DNA of 64,000 bases from Pseudomonas migulae (GTDB lineage Bacteria > Pseudomonadota > Gammaproteobacteria > Pseudomonadales > Pseudomonadaceae): NCBI RefSeq assembly GCF_024169315.1, contig NZ_JALJWR010000001.1, positions 455,501 through 519,500 of the forward strand, in the 5' to 3' direction. The notes under the pieces were generated by a model. The model was not told where the DNA came from. It did no database searches and was given only the letters and a program-made list of their open reading frames with translations. Below, in pieces: positions 7,640-16,167 of the stretch (position 1 is the stretch's first letter; every line of letters starts with the position of its first letter). The position numbers and the translations under genes are program-made.

Positions 7640-8189
7640 GAAGAGCCAGGTCGGCCCGAAGGCCGCCTCGCGGTGCTGTGGCGGTGGTCGCCACCTCGAG
7701 AGGCCGAGTGGAGGTTCTGCGCAGTGGGCAACCCGGCATGGATGCCGGGTTAGCCGCCCCCGGCCATGGATGGCCGATGGCGGCGGGCCCACGGAGCAGG
7801 ACCGGAAGGAGGGCATGCCGAGCCTTAGCGAGGCACCGAACGAAAGGGGCAAAAGCGCTTGGTTACTTGGCGCTTCTCCAAGTGACCCGCCGTAAGGGCG
7901 GAACCAATATCAGCCATTACCACAGCAACGGATATGTACGCCAACCACCAACCCAATCACCCAGCCTGATACCCCACCATTCAGAACAAACCCATCCCCG
8001 CCAGGTTAACAAAACATAACGTGGCGTCGATTGTCAGACCTTTCCAAACACCGATAGGATAAGCCAGCTTCCGAAGGGGCTCTGGATTGCGGGTTTCAGG
8101 ACTATGCTCCTAACCATTCAATCCCGATGAGCACCCTAACGGCGCCCTGAAAGGTTGAACGACCTAACAATAATAATGGGGGAAGGTCT
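7640..8189. other. Gene-free repeat region between the IS and the YCF48 gene
   Basis: Bases 7640-7905 are a long Pseudomonas-type repeat containing a 10-bp hairpin (AACCCGGCAT / ATGCCGGGTT at 7730-7751) and the right copy of the inverted repeat. Small open frames here are artefacts. Bases about 7906-8189 are lower in GC and presumably hold the promoter of the next operon; no clear -10/-35 pair or known operator was recognised. Confidence 0.55.
7751..7901 (-). repeat. Right copy of inverted long repeat flanking the IS region
   Basis: Inverted partner of 6171-6324. The 55-base core at 7751-7805 differs from the left core at one position, and the outer end (7884-7900) matches again. The two copies lie about 270 bases outside the left IS end (core 158 bases away) and about 130 bases outside the right end. 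They do not touch the IS boundaries, so they are not its terminal repeats. Confidence 0.75.
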
Positions 8190-9263
8190 ATGAGTGAGCC
8201 TGTCATGGGTGTGGGTATCTGCCGCCCGCCGGCACTGCGCAAATTCGCGTTGCTGGCTACAGCGCTCTCGCTGTTGGGCTGTGCCGTGTTGTCGGCACCT
8301 GTGCTGGCTGCTGCGGCGCCAGCATCCGACGTTGTCTATTCCGTTGAATCCGCCAAGGCCAGCAAAAGCCTGATGCTCGATGTCGTGCACGCCGGCAAGC
8401 GCCTGGTGGCGGTCGGCGATCGCGGGCACATTCTGTATTCCGATGACCAGGGCGCGACCTGGACCCAGGCCAAGGTGCCGACCCGGCAATTGCTGACCTC
8501 GGTCTATTTTGTCGACGACAAACACGGCTGGGCCGTCGGCCATGATGCGCAGATCCTCGCCAGCGAGGACGGTGGCGTCACCTGGACCAAACAATTCGAA
8601 GACCTGAAACGCGAATCGCCGCTGCTCGACGTCTGGTTCCAGGACGCCAACAGCGGCTTTGCCGTGGGCGCTTACGGCGCGCTGATGGCCACCACCGATG
8701 GCGGCAAACACTGGGAAGACGCCAGCGATCGCCTGGACAACGAAGACCAGTACCACCTCAACGCCATGGCCGCGGTCAAGGATGCCGGTCTGTTCATCGT
8801 CGGCGAGCAAGGCAGCATGTTCCGCTCCGCCGATTGGGGCCAGACCTGGGAAAAGCTCGAAGGCCCATACGAAGGTTCGTTGTTCGGTGTGATCGGCACG
8901 GCACAGGCCAACACGCTGCTGGCCTATGGTCTTCGGGGCAACCTGTTCCGCTCCACCGATTTCGGTACCACCTGGGAGCCGGTCGAGTTGAAAGCCGCGC
9001 GCGGTGAACTGGAGTTCGGCCTGTCCGGCGCGACCTTGCTCGACGACGGTTCCATCGTGATCGTCGGCAACGGTGGCTCAGTGATCCGCAGCAACGACAA
9101 CGGCGAAACCTTCAGCGTGTTCAACCGCCCGGACCGTATTTCCGTCTCGGCGGTGACTGCCGCGGGCAACGGCAATCTGATCCTGGCAGGACAGGGCGGC
9201 GTTCGCGTCAGCTCGCCAACCGGTGCCGGCGCAGAGAATGGAAAAAACGGGTCGTCCAAATGA
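8190..9263 (+). CDS. YCF48-like exported beta-propeller protein
   Basis: Predicted periplasmic protein of 357 aa. Residues 1-45 contain a positively charged start and a hydrophobic stretch ending near ALAAAAPAS, a likely signal peptide. The rest consists of repeated SxDxGxTW Asp-box units (for example SDDQGATWTQ, SEDGGVTWTK, TTDGGKHWED, SADWGQTWEK, STDFGTTWEP), the pattern of the YCF48/BNR propeller family. GGGGGAAGG precedes the ATG. The gene is 28 bases upstream of an MMPL transporter. Such pairs are common in Pseudomonas, where the propeller is presumed to assist the transporter, but its role is not established. Confidence 0.85.
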   Translation: MSEPVMGVGICRPPALRKFALLATALSLLGCAVLSAPVLAAAAPASDVVYSVESAKASKSLMLDVVHAGKRLVAVGDRGHILYSDDQGATWTQAKVPTRQLLTSVYFVDDKHGWAVGHDAQILASEDGGVTWTKQFEDLKRESPLLDVWFQDANSGFAVGAYGALMATTDGGKHWEDASDRLDNEDQYHLNAMAAVKDAGLFIVGEQGSMFRSADWGQTWEKLEGPYEGSLFGVIGTAQANTLLAYGLRGNLFRSTDFGTTWEPVELKAARGELEFGLSGATLLDDGSIVIVGNGGSVIRSNDNGETFSVFNRPDRISVSAVTAAGNGNLILAGQGGVRVSSPTGAGAENGKNGSSK

Positions 9264-9291
9264 GCCGGGCAAATAATAAGAAGGCGGGTCT

Positions 9292-11676
9292 ATGACATCC
9301 TTGAGCAGTCATCACCAAGACAAGGCGACGTTTCTTGAGCGCCTGATTTTCAACAACCGCCCGGCAGTGATCGTGATCTGCCTGCTGGTGAGCATCTTCC
9401 TGTTCTGGCAGGCGACACTGATCCGGCCGTCCACCAGTTTCGAAAAAATGATCCCGCTCGAGCATCCGTTCATTCAAAAGATGATGGAGCACCGCAACGA
9501 TCTGGCGAACCTGGGCAACACCGTGCGGATTTCGGTGGAAGCCACCGACGGCGACATCTTCTCCAAGGAGTACATGGAGACCCTGCGCCAGATCAACGAC
9601 GAGGTGTTCTATATCTCCGGCGTCGACCGTTCCGGGCTCAAGTCGCTGTGGAGTCCGAGCGTACGCTGGACCGAGGTGACGGAGGAGGGCTTCGCCGGTG
9701 GTGAAGTGATCCCGCAGAGCTATAACGGTTCCCAGCAAAGCCTCGATCTGCTGCGCAACAACGTGCTCAAGTCCGGGCAGGTCGGGCGTCTGGTGGCCAA
9801 CGATTTCAAGTCGAGCATTGTCGACATCCCGCTGCTGGAGTCTTACCCGGATCCGCAGGACCAGGGCAAGTTGCTGGCCCTCGATTACCGCAAGTTCTCC
9901 CACGAGCTGGAAGACAAGATCCGCGACAAGTTTGAAAAACAAAACCCCAACGTGCAGATCCACATCGTCGGTTTCGCCAAGAAAGTCGGCGACCTGATCG
10001 ATGGCCTGGTGATGGTGGTGATGTTCTTCGGCGTCGCCTTCGTCATTACGCTGATCCTGCTGTACTGGTTCACCAACTGCATGCGCAGCACCGTGGCGGT
10101 ACTCAGTACCACGCTGGTGGCGGTGATCTGGCAACTCGGCTTGATGCACTTTTTCGGCTTCGGGCTGGATCCGTACTCGATGCTGGTGCCGTTCCTGATC
10201 TTCGCCATCGGTATTTCCCATGGCGTGCAGAAGATCAACGGCATCGCGTTGCAGTCCAGTGAGGCCGACAATGCGCTGACCGCTGCGCGGCGCACATTCC
10301 GCCAGCTGTTCCTGCCGGGGATGATTGCGATCCTCGCGGATGCGGTGGGTTTCATCACGTTGCTGATCATCGATATCGGTGTGATTCGCGAACTGGCCAT
10401 CGGCGCGTCCATCGGCGTGGCGGTGATCGTGTTCACCAACCTGATCCTGTTGCCGGTGGCGATTTCCTACGTCGGCATCAGCAAACGTGCCGTCGAGCGC
10501 AGCAAGAAAGACGCGCACCGCGAACACCCGTTCTGGCGCCTGCTGTCGAACTTTGCCAGCCCGAAAGTCGCACCGGTGTCGATCGTGTTGGCCCTGTTGG
10601 CCTTCGGTGGCGGTCTCTGGTACAGCCAGAACCTGAAAATCGGCGACCTCGATCAAGGTGCCCCGGAACTGCGTCCGGACTCGCGCTACAACCAGGACAA
10701 CAACTTCATCATCAGCAACTACTCCACCAGCTCCGATGTGTTGGTGGTGATGGTCAAGACCAAGTCCGAAGGTTGCTCGCGCTACGAAGCCATGGCGCCG
10801 ATCGACGAGCTGATGTGGAAGATGCAGAACACCGAGGGCGTGCAATCGGCGATTTCCCTGGTGACTGTGTCCAAGCAGATGATCAAGGGCATGAACGAGG
10901 GCAACCTGAAATGGGAAACCCTGTCGCGCAACCCGGACGTGCTTAACAACTCCATCGCCCGTGCTGATGGCCTGTACAACAACAGTTGCTCCCTGGCACC
11001 GGTGCTGGTGTTCCTCAACGATCACAAGGCTGCAACGCTGGATCGTGCGGTCCATGCCGTGCAGGACTTCGCCAAGGAGAACAACAAGGAAGGCCTGGAA
11101 TTCATCCTCGCCGCCGGTAACGCCGGTATCGAGGCGGCCACCAACGAGGTGATCAAGGAATCCGAGCTGACCATCCTGATCCTCGTCTACATCTGTGTCG
11201 CGACCATGTGCATGATCACCTTCCGTTCGTGGGCGGCGACCTTGTGCATTGTCTTGCCGCTGGTGCTGACCTCCGTGCTCGGCAACGCCCTGATGGCCTT
11301 CATGGGCATCGGCGTGAAAGTCGCGACCCTGCCGGTGGTGGCGCTGGGTGTAGGGATTGGCGTGGACTACGGGATCTACATCTACAGCCGACTGGAAAGT
11401 TTCCTGCGTGCCGGCCTGCCGTTGCAGGAAGCCTATTACCAGACGTTGAAATCCACGGGTAAAGCCGTGTTGTTCACCGGTCTGTGCCTGGCCATCGGTG
11501 TGTGCACCTGGATCTTCTCGGCCATCAAGTTCCAGGCCGACATGGGCCTGATGCTGACCTTCATGCTGCTCTGGAACATGTTCGGCGCGCTGTGGCTGCT
11601 GCCAGCGCTGGCGCGTTTCCTGATCAAACCGGAGAAACTGGCGGGGCAGAAGGGCAATTCGTTGTTTGCTCACTGA
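9292..11676 (+). CDS. MMPL/RND-type inner-membrane transporter
   Basis: Large membrane transporter of 794 aa in the hydrophobe/MMPL branch of the RND superfamily. One transmembrane helix near residues 25-45 is followed by a periplasmic domain, a block of five helices (about residues 235-415), a second single helix and periplasmic domain, and a final block of five helices (about 620-775): the internal duplication typical of RND proteins. GILIG-like helix segments containing the conserved GVGVDYGIYIYSR are visible around residues 684-700. Lipid or hydrophobic substrates are typical of the family; the substrate here is unknown. It ends in a strong terminator. Confidence 0.87.
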   Translation: MTSLSSHHQDKATFLERLIFNNRPAVIVICLLVSIFLFWQATLIRPSTSFEKMIPLEHPFIQKMMEHRNDLANLGNTVRISVEATDGDIFSKEYMETLRQINDEVFYISGVDRSGLKSLWSPSVRWTEVTEEGFAGGEVIPQSYNGSQQSLDLLRNNVLKSGQVGRLVANDFKSSIVDIPLLESYPDPQDQGKLLALDYRKFSHELEDKIRDKFEKQNPNVQIHIVGFAKKVGDLIDGLVMVVMFFGVAFVITLILLYWFTNCMRSTVAVLSTTLVAVIWQLGLMHFFGFGLDPYSMLVPFLIFAIGISHGVQKINGIALQSSEADNALTAARRTFRQLFLPGMIAILADAVGFITLLIIDIGVIRELAIGASIGVAVIVFTNLILLPVAISYVGISKRAVERSKKDAHREHPFWRLLSNFASPKVAPVSIVLALLAFGGGLWYSQNLKIGDLDQGAPELRPDSRYNQDNNFIISNYSTSSDVLVVMVKTKSEGCSRYEAMAPIDELMWKMQNTEGVQSAISLVTVSKQMIKGMNEGNLKWETLSRNPDVLNNSIARADGLYNNSCSLAPVLVFLNDHKAATLDRAVHAVQDFAKENNKEGLEFILAAGNAGIEAATNEVIKESELTILILVYICVATMCMITFRSWAATLCIVLPLVLTSVLGNALMAFMGIGVKVATLPVVALGVGIGVDYGIYIYSRLESFLRAGLPLQEAYYQTLKSTGKAVLFTGLCLAIGVCTWIFSAIKFQADMGLMLTFMLLWNMFGALWLLPALARFLIKPEKLAGQKGNSLFAH

Positions 11677-11690
11677 TCCCTGACTGGAAC

Positions 11691-11722
11691 AAAAAAGCCG
11701 CAACCCTGGTTGCGGCTTTTTT
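11691..11722 (+). terminator. Rho-independent terminator after the MMPL gene
   Basis: A 9-bp GC-rich stem (GCCGCAACC / GGTTGCGGC) extended by an A-run on the left and a T-run on the right. It can work in both directions. Confidence 0.92.
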
Positions 11723-11742
11723 ACATCTCAAATTCACAGAGA

Positions 11743-11840
11743 CCCTGTAGGAGCGAGGCTTGCCCGCGAAGAGGCCATCACATTCACGATCAATGTTGAC
11801 CGGGGCGCCGCTTTCGCGGGCAAGTCTCGCTCCTACAGGG
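11743..11840. repeat. BIME: inverted REP pair, GTAGGAGCGAGGCTTGCC type
   Basis: Two REPs in head-to-head orientation (CTGTAGGAGCGAGGCTTGCC and the inverted copy ending CTCCTACAGGG) between convergent genes. Confidence 0.85.
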
Positions 11841-11851
11841 AACTGCGGTGG

Positions 11852-12571
11852 TCAGGAAGGATCGGTGCCCAACACCACATTCAACGCACTGCGCGCATCA
11901 TCCAGCTGCACCAGCGTCGCATGCCGTGCGCCGAGGGCATCACGGTTTTCGATGGCGGTCAGGATCGCCTTGTGCCGTGGCAACGCCAGTTCATGCAGAT
12001 TCGGCCGCTGGTTGGAATGCTTCAGCGCTTCGGCGATCGCCACCGACAGCATGTTGCACAGGTTGGCCAACAGATCGTTGTGGGTTGCATCGGCGATTCG
12101 GCTGTGAAAATCCAGGTCAGGTTGCAACAGGGCTTCCGGGGTCGGCGCGGCTTCCATGCGCTGGTAGGCTTCACCGATGGAGGCGATGTCTGCGTCGGTG
12201 GCGAACTGGGCGGCGAGTGCTGCTGCTGCCGGTTCGATGATACTGCGCACGCTGGTCAGCAGATCGAAGAACTGATTCTGCGGGCTGCTTTGCATCAGCC
12301 AGTGCAAAACGTCCGGGTCGAGCATGTGCCATTCCTTGCGCTGCTTGACCACCGTGCCCACCCGCGGACGGGAGTACACCAGGCCTTTGGCGACCAACAC
12401 GCGAGTGGCTTCGCGCAACACCGGCCGGCTGACCGCGTATTCCTCGCACAACAGGGCCTCGGCGGGCAGTTTGTCGTCCGGTTTGAAGCGTCCCGAAACG
12501 ATCTGCATGCCCAGTTCCTGGACGATGCGCGAGTGCATGCTTTTGCGGTCGGAGGGTTTGCGGTAATCCAT
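11852..12571 (-). CDS. FadR-type GntR regulator of the aldonate locus
   Basis: DNA-binding repressor of 239 aa. The N-terminal winged helix-turn-helix (about residues 10-75) has the GntR signature LPAEALLCEEYAVSRPVLREATRVL. The C-terminal all-helical FCD ligand domain is marked by DLDFHSRIADATHNDLLANL and a later RHKAIL histidine, the usual metal or acid-binding residues. The start at 12571 is chosen because upstream in-frame codons run into a REP. The gene follows the dehydratase on the same strand with a REP pair between. The two TNGTNNNACNA operators in the 14495-14688 promoter region are its probable binding sites, with a pathway acid as effector. Confidence 0.88.
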   Translation of the reverse strand: MDYRKPSDRKSMHSRIVQELGMQIVSGRFKPDDKLPAEALLCEEYAVSRPVLREATRVLVAKGLVYSRPRVGTVVKQRKEWHMLDPDVLHWLMQSSPQNQFFDLLTSVRSIIEPAAAALAAQFATDADIASIGEAYQRMEAAPTPEALLQPDLDFHSRIADATHNDLLANLCNMLSVAIAEALKHSNQRPNLHELALPRHKAILTAIENRDALGARHATLVQLDDARSALNVVLGTDPS

Positions 12572-12651
12572 GGGGAACGGCGCGATCCTGTGCGATGGAG
12601 GTGCCGCGCATGATAGCAGGCGCGGCGCAAACTTGAGGCAGGTACAAATCA

Positions 12652-12745
12652 AATGTGGAAGCGGGCTTGCTCGCGAAGGCAGTGTGTCAAACAACATCAA
12701 CGTTGAATGACACTCCCTCTTCGCGAGCAAGCCCGCTCCCACATT
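12652..12745. repeat. BIME between regulator and dehydratase
   Basis: Inverted pair of GTGGAAGCGGGCTTGCTCGCGA-type REPs. It begins about 80 bases upstream of the regulator start and ends 13 bases from the dehydratase stop codon. Confidence 0.85.
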
Positions 12746-12757
12746 AGGTTGATGGGG

Positions 12758-14494
12758 TTAGTGGGAGTGGCGGGGTACCTCGGACCCACGGCAGCCGACC
12801 AGGAAGTCAAAGTCACACCCCTGATCTGCCTGCAGCACATGATCGATGTACAGCTGACGATACCCGCCCACGATCAGGTTTTGCGGCGGTTGCAGATCGG
12901 CCATGCGCGCTGCCAGTTCTGCATCCGGAATGTCCAGGTGCAGACGGCCATTGGCGCAGTCCAGCTCGATCCAGTCGCCTTCCTTCACCGTGGCCAAGGG
13001 CCCGCCGGCGGCGGCTTCCGGCGCGACGTGCAGCACGACAGTCCCGTAAGCGGTGCCACTCATGCGCGCATCGGATATGCGCACCATATCCGTCACACCT
13101 TGCGCCAACAGCTTGGCCGGCAAGCCCATGTTGCCGACTTCGGCCATGCCCGGATAACCCTTCGGCCCGCAGTTCTTCATCACCAGAATCGAGTTGGCAT
13201 CGACGTCCAGCTCGGGGTCGTTGATCCGCGCCTTGTACATGTCGAAGTTTTCGAACACCACCGCGCGCCCGCGATGCTGCATCAATTCGGCACTGGCGGC
13301 AGACGGCTTGAGCACGGCACCGAGCGGCGCCAGGTTACCGCGCAATACACAGATTCCGCCGTCGGCGCGGATCGGGTTGTCGAGGGTGCGGATCACTTCG
13401 TCCTGGCCGTAGATCGGTGCGTCCTTGGTGTTCTCGCCGAGTGTCTTGCCATTGACGGTCAAGGCATTTGGATTGGGAATCAGGTTGGCCTCGCCGAGGC
13501 GACGCAGCACTGCGGGCAAGCCGCCGGCATAGTAGAACTCTTCCATCAGGAAGCGCCCGGACGGTTGCAGGTCGACGATGGTCGGCATGCCGCGGCCGAT
13601 GCGAGTCCAGTCGTCCAGGTCCAGTTCGACGCCGATGCGCCCGGCGATGGCTTTCAAATGGATCACCGCGTTGGTCGAACCGCCAATGGCCGCGTTCACC
13701 CGAATGGCGTTTTCGAAGGCTTCCTTGGTGAGGATTTTCGACAGCCGCAAGTCTTCGCGAACCATCTCCACCGCGCGCATGCCGGACATGTGCGCCAGTA
13801 CATAACGGCGCGCATCCACCGCCGGAATCGCCGCGTTGTGGGGCAGGGACGTGCCGAGCGCTTCGGCCATGCAGGCCATGGTCGACGCGGTGCCCATGGT
13901 GTTGCAGGTACCGGCCGAGCGGGACATGCCACCCTCGGCGGCGAGGAAGTCATCGATGGTGATGGTGCCGGCCTTGACCTGCTCACTGAGCTGCCAGACC
14001 ACGGTGCCCGAGCCAATGTCCTGGCCCTTGTGCTTGCCGTTGAGCATCGGTCCGCCGGTGACGACGATGGCCGGCACGTCACAACTGGCCGCACCCATCA
14101 GCAGTGCCGGGGTGGTTTTGTCGCAACCGGTCAGCAGCACCACGCCATCGATCGGGTTGCCGCGAATCGCTTCTTCAACGTCCATGCTCGCCAGGTTGCG
14201 GGTGAGCATGGCGGTCGGGCGCAGGTTCGATTCGCCGTTGGAGAACACCGGGAACTCCACGGGGAAACCGCCGGCTTCGATCACGCCGCGTTTGACGTGT
14301 TCCGCAATCTGGCGGAAATGCGCGTTGCACGGGGTCAGTTCCGACCAGGTGTTGCAGATGCCGATGATCGGCTTGCCGTGAAACTGGTGGTCGGCGATGC
14401 CCTGATTCTTCATCCAGCTGCGGTACATGAAGCCGTTCTTGTCGGCCGTGCCAAACCATTGGGCGGAGCGCAGGGTGGGTTTCTTATCAGACAT
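12758..14494 (-). CDS. IlvD/Edd family aldonate dehydratase (L-arabonate or D-xylonate type)
   Basis: Iron-sulfur dehydratase of 578 aa that removes water from a sugar acid to give a 2-keto-3-deoxy acid. Cluster and active-site cysteines are visible in CNTWSELTPCN (about residue 47 on), TGCDKTTPA (about 122) and SAGTCNTMGTAS (near 195). Sequence style and length match the pentonate dehydratases rather than biosynthetic dihydroxy-acid dehydratase. Neighbours encode a matching transporter, an AraD1-type second dehydratase and a semialdehyde dehydrogenase, so the substrate is probably a pentonate; hexarates or galactonate cannot be excluded. It is divergent from the transporter and probably controlled by the FadR-type operators. 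Confidence 0.85.
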   Translation of the reverse strand: MSDKKPTLRSAQWFGTADKNGFMYRSWMKNQGIADHQFHGKPIIGICNTWSELTPCNAHFRQIAEHVKRGVIEAGGFPVEFPVFSNGESNLRPTAMLTRNLASMDVEEAIRGNPIDGVVLLTGCDKTTPALLMGAASCDVPAIVVTGGPMLNGKHKGQDIGSGTVVWQLSEQVKAGTITIDDFLAAEGGMSRSAGTCNTMGTASTMACMAEALGTSLPHNAAIPAVDARRYVLAHMSGMRAVEMVREDLRLSKILTKEAFENAIRVNAAIGGSTNAVIHLKAIAGRIGVELDLDDWTRIGRGMPTIVDLQPSGRFLMEEFYYAGGLPAVLRRLGEANLIPNPNALTVNGKTLGENTKDAPIYGQDEVIRTLDNPIRADGGICVLRGNLAPLGAVLKPSAASAELMQHRGRAVVFENFDMYKARINDPELDVDANSILVMKNCGPKGYPGMAEVGNMGLPAKLLAQGVTDMVRISDARMSGTAYGTVVLHVAPEAAAGGPLATVKEGDWIELDCANGRLHLDIPDAELAARMADLQPPQNLIVGGYRQLYIDHVLQADQGCDFDFLVGCRGSEVPRHSH

Positions 14495-14508
14495 GATCGA
14501 TTCTCTTA

Positions 14509-14519
14509 TTGTATGACTA
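14509..14519. promoter_or_regulatory. FadR-type operator 1
   Basis: TTGTATGACTA matches the FadR-subfamily consensus TNGTNNNACNA at every fixed position. It lies 15 bases upstream of the dehydratase start codon. Confidence 0.65.
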
Positions 14520-14584
14520 TATTGTTCGAGCTGAGGCGTAACATAAGCGCAAATTCGATGCTTTGGAAGTGTTGCTCGATTAAA

Positions 14585-14595
14585 TAGTATTACTA
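14585..14595. promoter_or_regulatory. FadR-type operator 2
   Basis: TAGTATTACTA matches TNGTNNNACNA and is a perfect 5-bp palindrome. It shares 11 of 13 bases with operator 1 in the extended form AT(T/A)GTAT(G/T)ACTAT. Centres are 76 bp apart; this copy is about 94 bases upstream of the transporter start. Confidence 0.68.
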
Positions 14596-14688
14596 TATAG
14601 TCGCGTTCAACGGAGGGATGGCCCTGGCGGTTTTCCGCGAGAGGCGTCCCCCGAGGTTCTATAACAACAACAATCGGAGACCGATCTC

Positions 14689-16011
14689 ATGAGCCAGGAA
14701 CTGCGGCTTATACGTCGCATCACGCTGAAACTGATTCCCTTCCTGATCCTGCTGTACCTGATCGCCTATGTGGATCGCTCCGCCGTAGGCTTCGCCAAGC
14801 TGCACATGGGCGCTGACATCGGTATCGGCGATGCAGCTTATGGCCTCGGTGCCGGGCTGTTCTTCATTGGCTACTTCCTGCTTGAAATCCCCAGCAACCT
14901 GATGCTTGATCGCTTCGGCGCGCGGCGCTGGTTCGCGCGGATCATGGTCACCTGGGGGGCCATTACCATCGGCATGGCGTTCGTTCAGGGGCCGCACAGT
15001 TTTTATCTGATGCGCTTCTTGCTCGGTGCTGCGGAAGCCGGGTTCTTCCCGGGCGTTCTGTACTACATCACCCAATGGTTCCCGGTTCGCCATCGCGGCA
15101 AGATCCTCGGCCTGTTCATCCTTTCCCAACCGATCGCCATGCTGATCACCGGCCCGGTGTCCGGCGGCTTGCTGGGCATGGACGGCATTCTGGGGTTGCA
15201 TGGCTGGCAGTGGCTGTTCATCGTCATCGGTTCCCCGGCGATCCTGCTGACCTGGCCGGTGCTGCGCTGGCTGCCGGATGGTCCGCAACAGGTGAAATGG
15301 ATGGATCAGTCCGAGAAAGACTGGCTGGCCGGCGAGTTGAAAAAGGACCTGGACGCATACGGCCAGACCCGCCATGGCAATCCGTTGCATGCGCTCAAGG
15401 ACAAACGCGTGTTGCTGCTCGCGCTGTTCTATCTGCCGGTGACCCTGAGCATTTATGGCCTGGGTCTGTGGTTGCCAACGCTGATCAAACAGTTCGGTGG
15501 CACCGATCTGGTCACGGGGTTCGTGTCATCGGTGCCGTACATTTTCGGGATCATCGGGTTGCTGATCATTCCGCGCAGTTCCGACCGCTTGAATGATCGC
15601 TACGGCCACCTGGCGGTGCTGTATGTGCTGGGAGCCATCGGCCTGTTCCTCAGTGCCTGGCTGACGGTGCCGGTGCTGCAACTGGCGGCGTTGTGCCTCG
15701 TGGCGTTCGCGCTGTTTTCCTGCACGGCGGTGTTCTGGACCTTGCCGGGCCGGTTCTTTGCCGGCGCCAGTGCGGCGGCGGGGATTGCGCTGATCAACTC
15801 GGTGGGCAACCTCGGTGGCTACATCGGTCCGTTCGTGATTGGTGCGCTGAAGGAATACACCGGGAACCTGGCGTCGGGGTTGTATTTCCTTTCGGGGGTG
15901 ATGGTGTTCGGGCTGGTGTTGACCGGCGTGGTTTATCGGTTGCTGGAACGCAAGCACGTGCTGCCGGCCGATCAGTTTGCGGCCAGTGCGCGTGGCGCGA
16001 CCCGCACCTAG
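14689..16011 (+). CDS. MFS transporter, anion:cation symporter (aldonate/hexuronate type)
   Basis: Inner-membrane proton-driven permease of 440 aa with 12 predicted helices. The N-terminal half shows the ACS-family pattern YVDRSAVGFAKLHM followed by GYFLLEIPSNLMLDRFGARRW, typical of D-galactonate, glucarate and related sugar-acid carriers. A charged loop lies between the two six-helix halves (about residues 195-235). CGGAGA precedes the ATG. Its position in the locus indicates uptake of the sugar acid used by the adjacent dehydratase. It is followed by a REP pair and then the AraD1-type gene, so the operon probably continues through the REP. Confidence 0.88.
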   Translation: MSQELRLIRRITLKLIPFLILLYLIAYVDRSAVGFAKLHMGADIGIGDAAYGLGAGLFFIGYFLLEIPSNLMLDRFGARRWFARIMVTWGAITIGMAFVQGPHSFYLMRFLLGAAEAGFFPGVLYYITQWFPVRHRGKILGLFILSQPIAMLITGPVSGGLLGMDGILGLHGWQWLFIVIGSPAILLTWPVLRWLPDGPQQVKWMDQSEKDWLAGELKKDLDAYGQTRHGNPLHALKDKRVLLLALFYLPVTLSIYGLGLWLPTLIKQFGGTDLVTGFVSSVPYIFGIIGLLIIPRSSDRLNDRYGHLAVLYVLGAIGLFLSAWLTVPVLQLAALCLVAFALFSCTAVFWTLPGRFFAGASAAAGIALINSVGNLGGYIGPFVIGALKEYTGNLASGLYFLSGVMVFGLVLTGVVYRLLERKHVLPADQFAASARGATRT

Positions 16012-16032
16012 AGGATTCACCGCTGACCCTAA

Positions 16033-16120
16033 GTGGGAGCGGGCTTGCTCGCGAAAGCGATTGGACATTCAACATTGATGTCGACTGACACATCGTCTTC
16101 GCGAGCAAGCCCGCTCCCAC
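16033..16120. repeat. BIME between transporter and AraD1-type gene
   Basis: Inverted pair of GTGGGAGCGGGCTTGCTCGCGA-type REPs inside a presumed operon, where it could lower downstream expression or stabilise the upstream message. Confidence 0.85.
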
Positions 16121-16167
16121 ATTAGTTCTGTGTCGCGTTCAAGTTTTGCTTTAACAGGAGAAGTCTC

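Noticed and set aside
6171..7901. Composite transposon bounded by the long inverted repeats
   Set aside because: The repeats contain no transposase, their middles differ, there is no direct repeat of target at their outer ends, and the IS has its own precise boundaries.
7590..8019. Open frames of about 100 codons in the repeat right of the IS
   Set aside because: They arise from the same long repeat in inverted orientation and are not genes.
9208..11703. 831-codon open frame opposite the MMPL gene
   Set aside because: Antisense shadow: His, Gln and Asp rich, no domain, fully covered by a clear transporter gene.
11743..11840. CRISPR-like palindromic repeats
   Set aside because: REP pairs are single inverted units scattered through intergenic gaps, without regular spacers or cas genes.
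12707..14587. 626-codon open frame opposite the dehydratase
   Set aside because: Antisense shadow; it also runs through a REP and across the operators.
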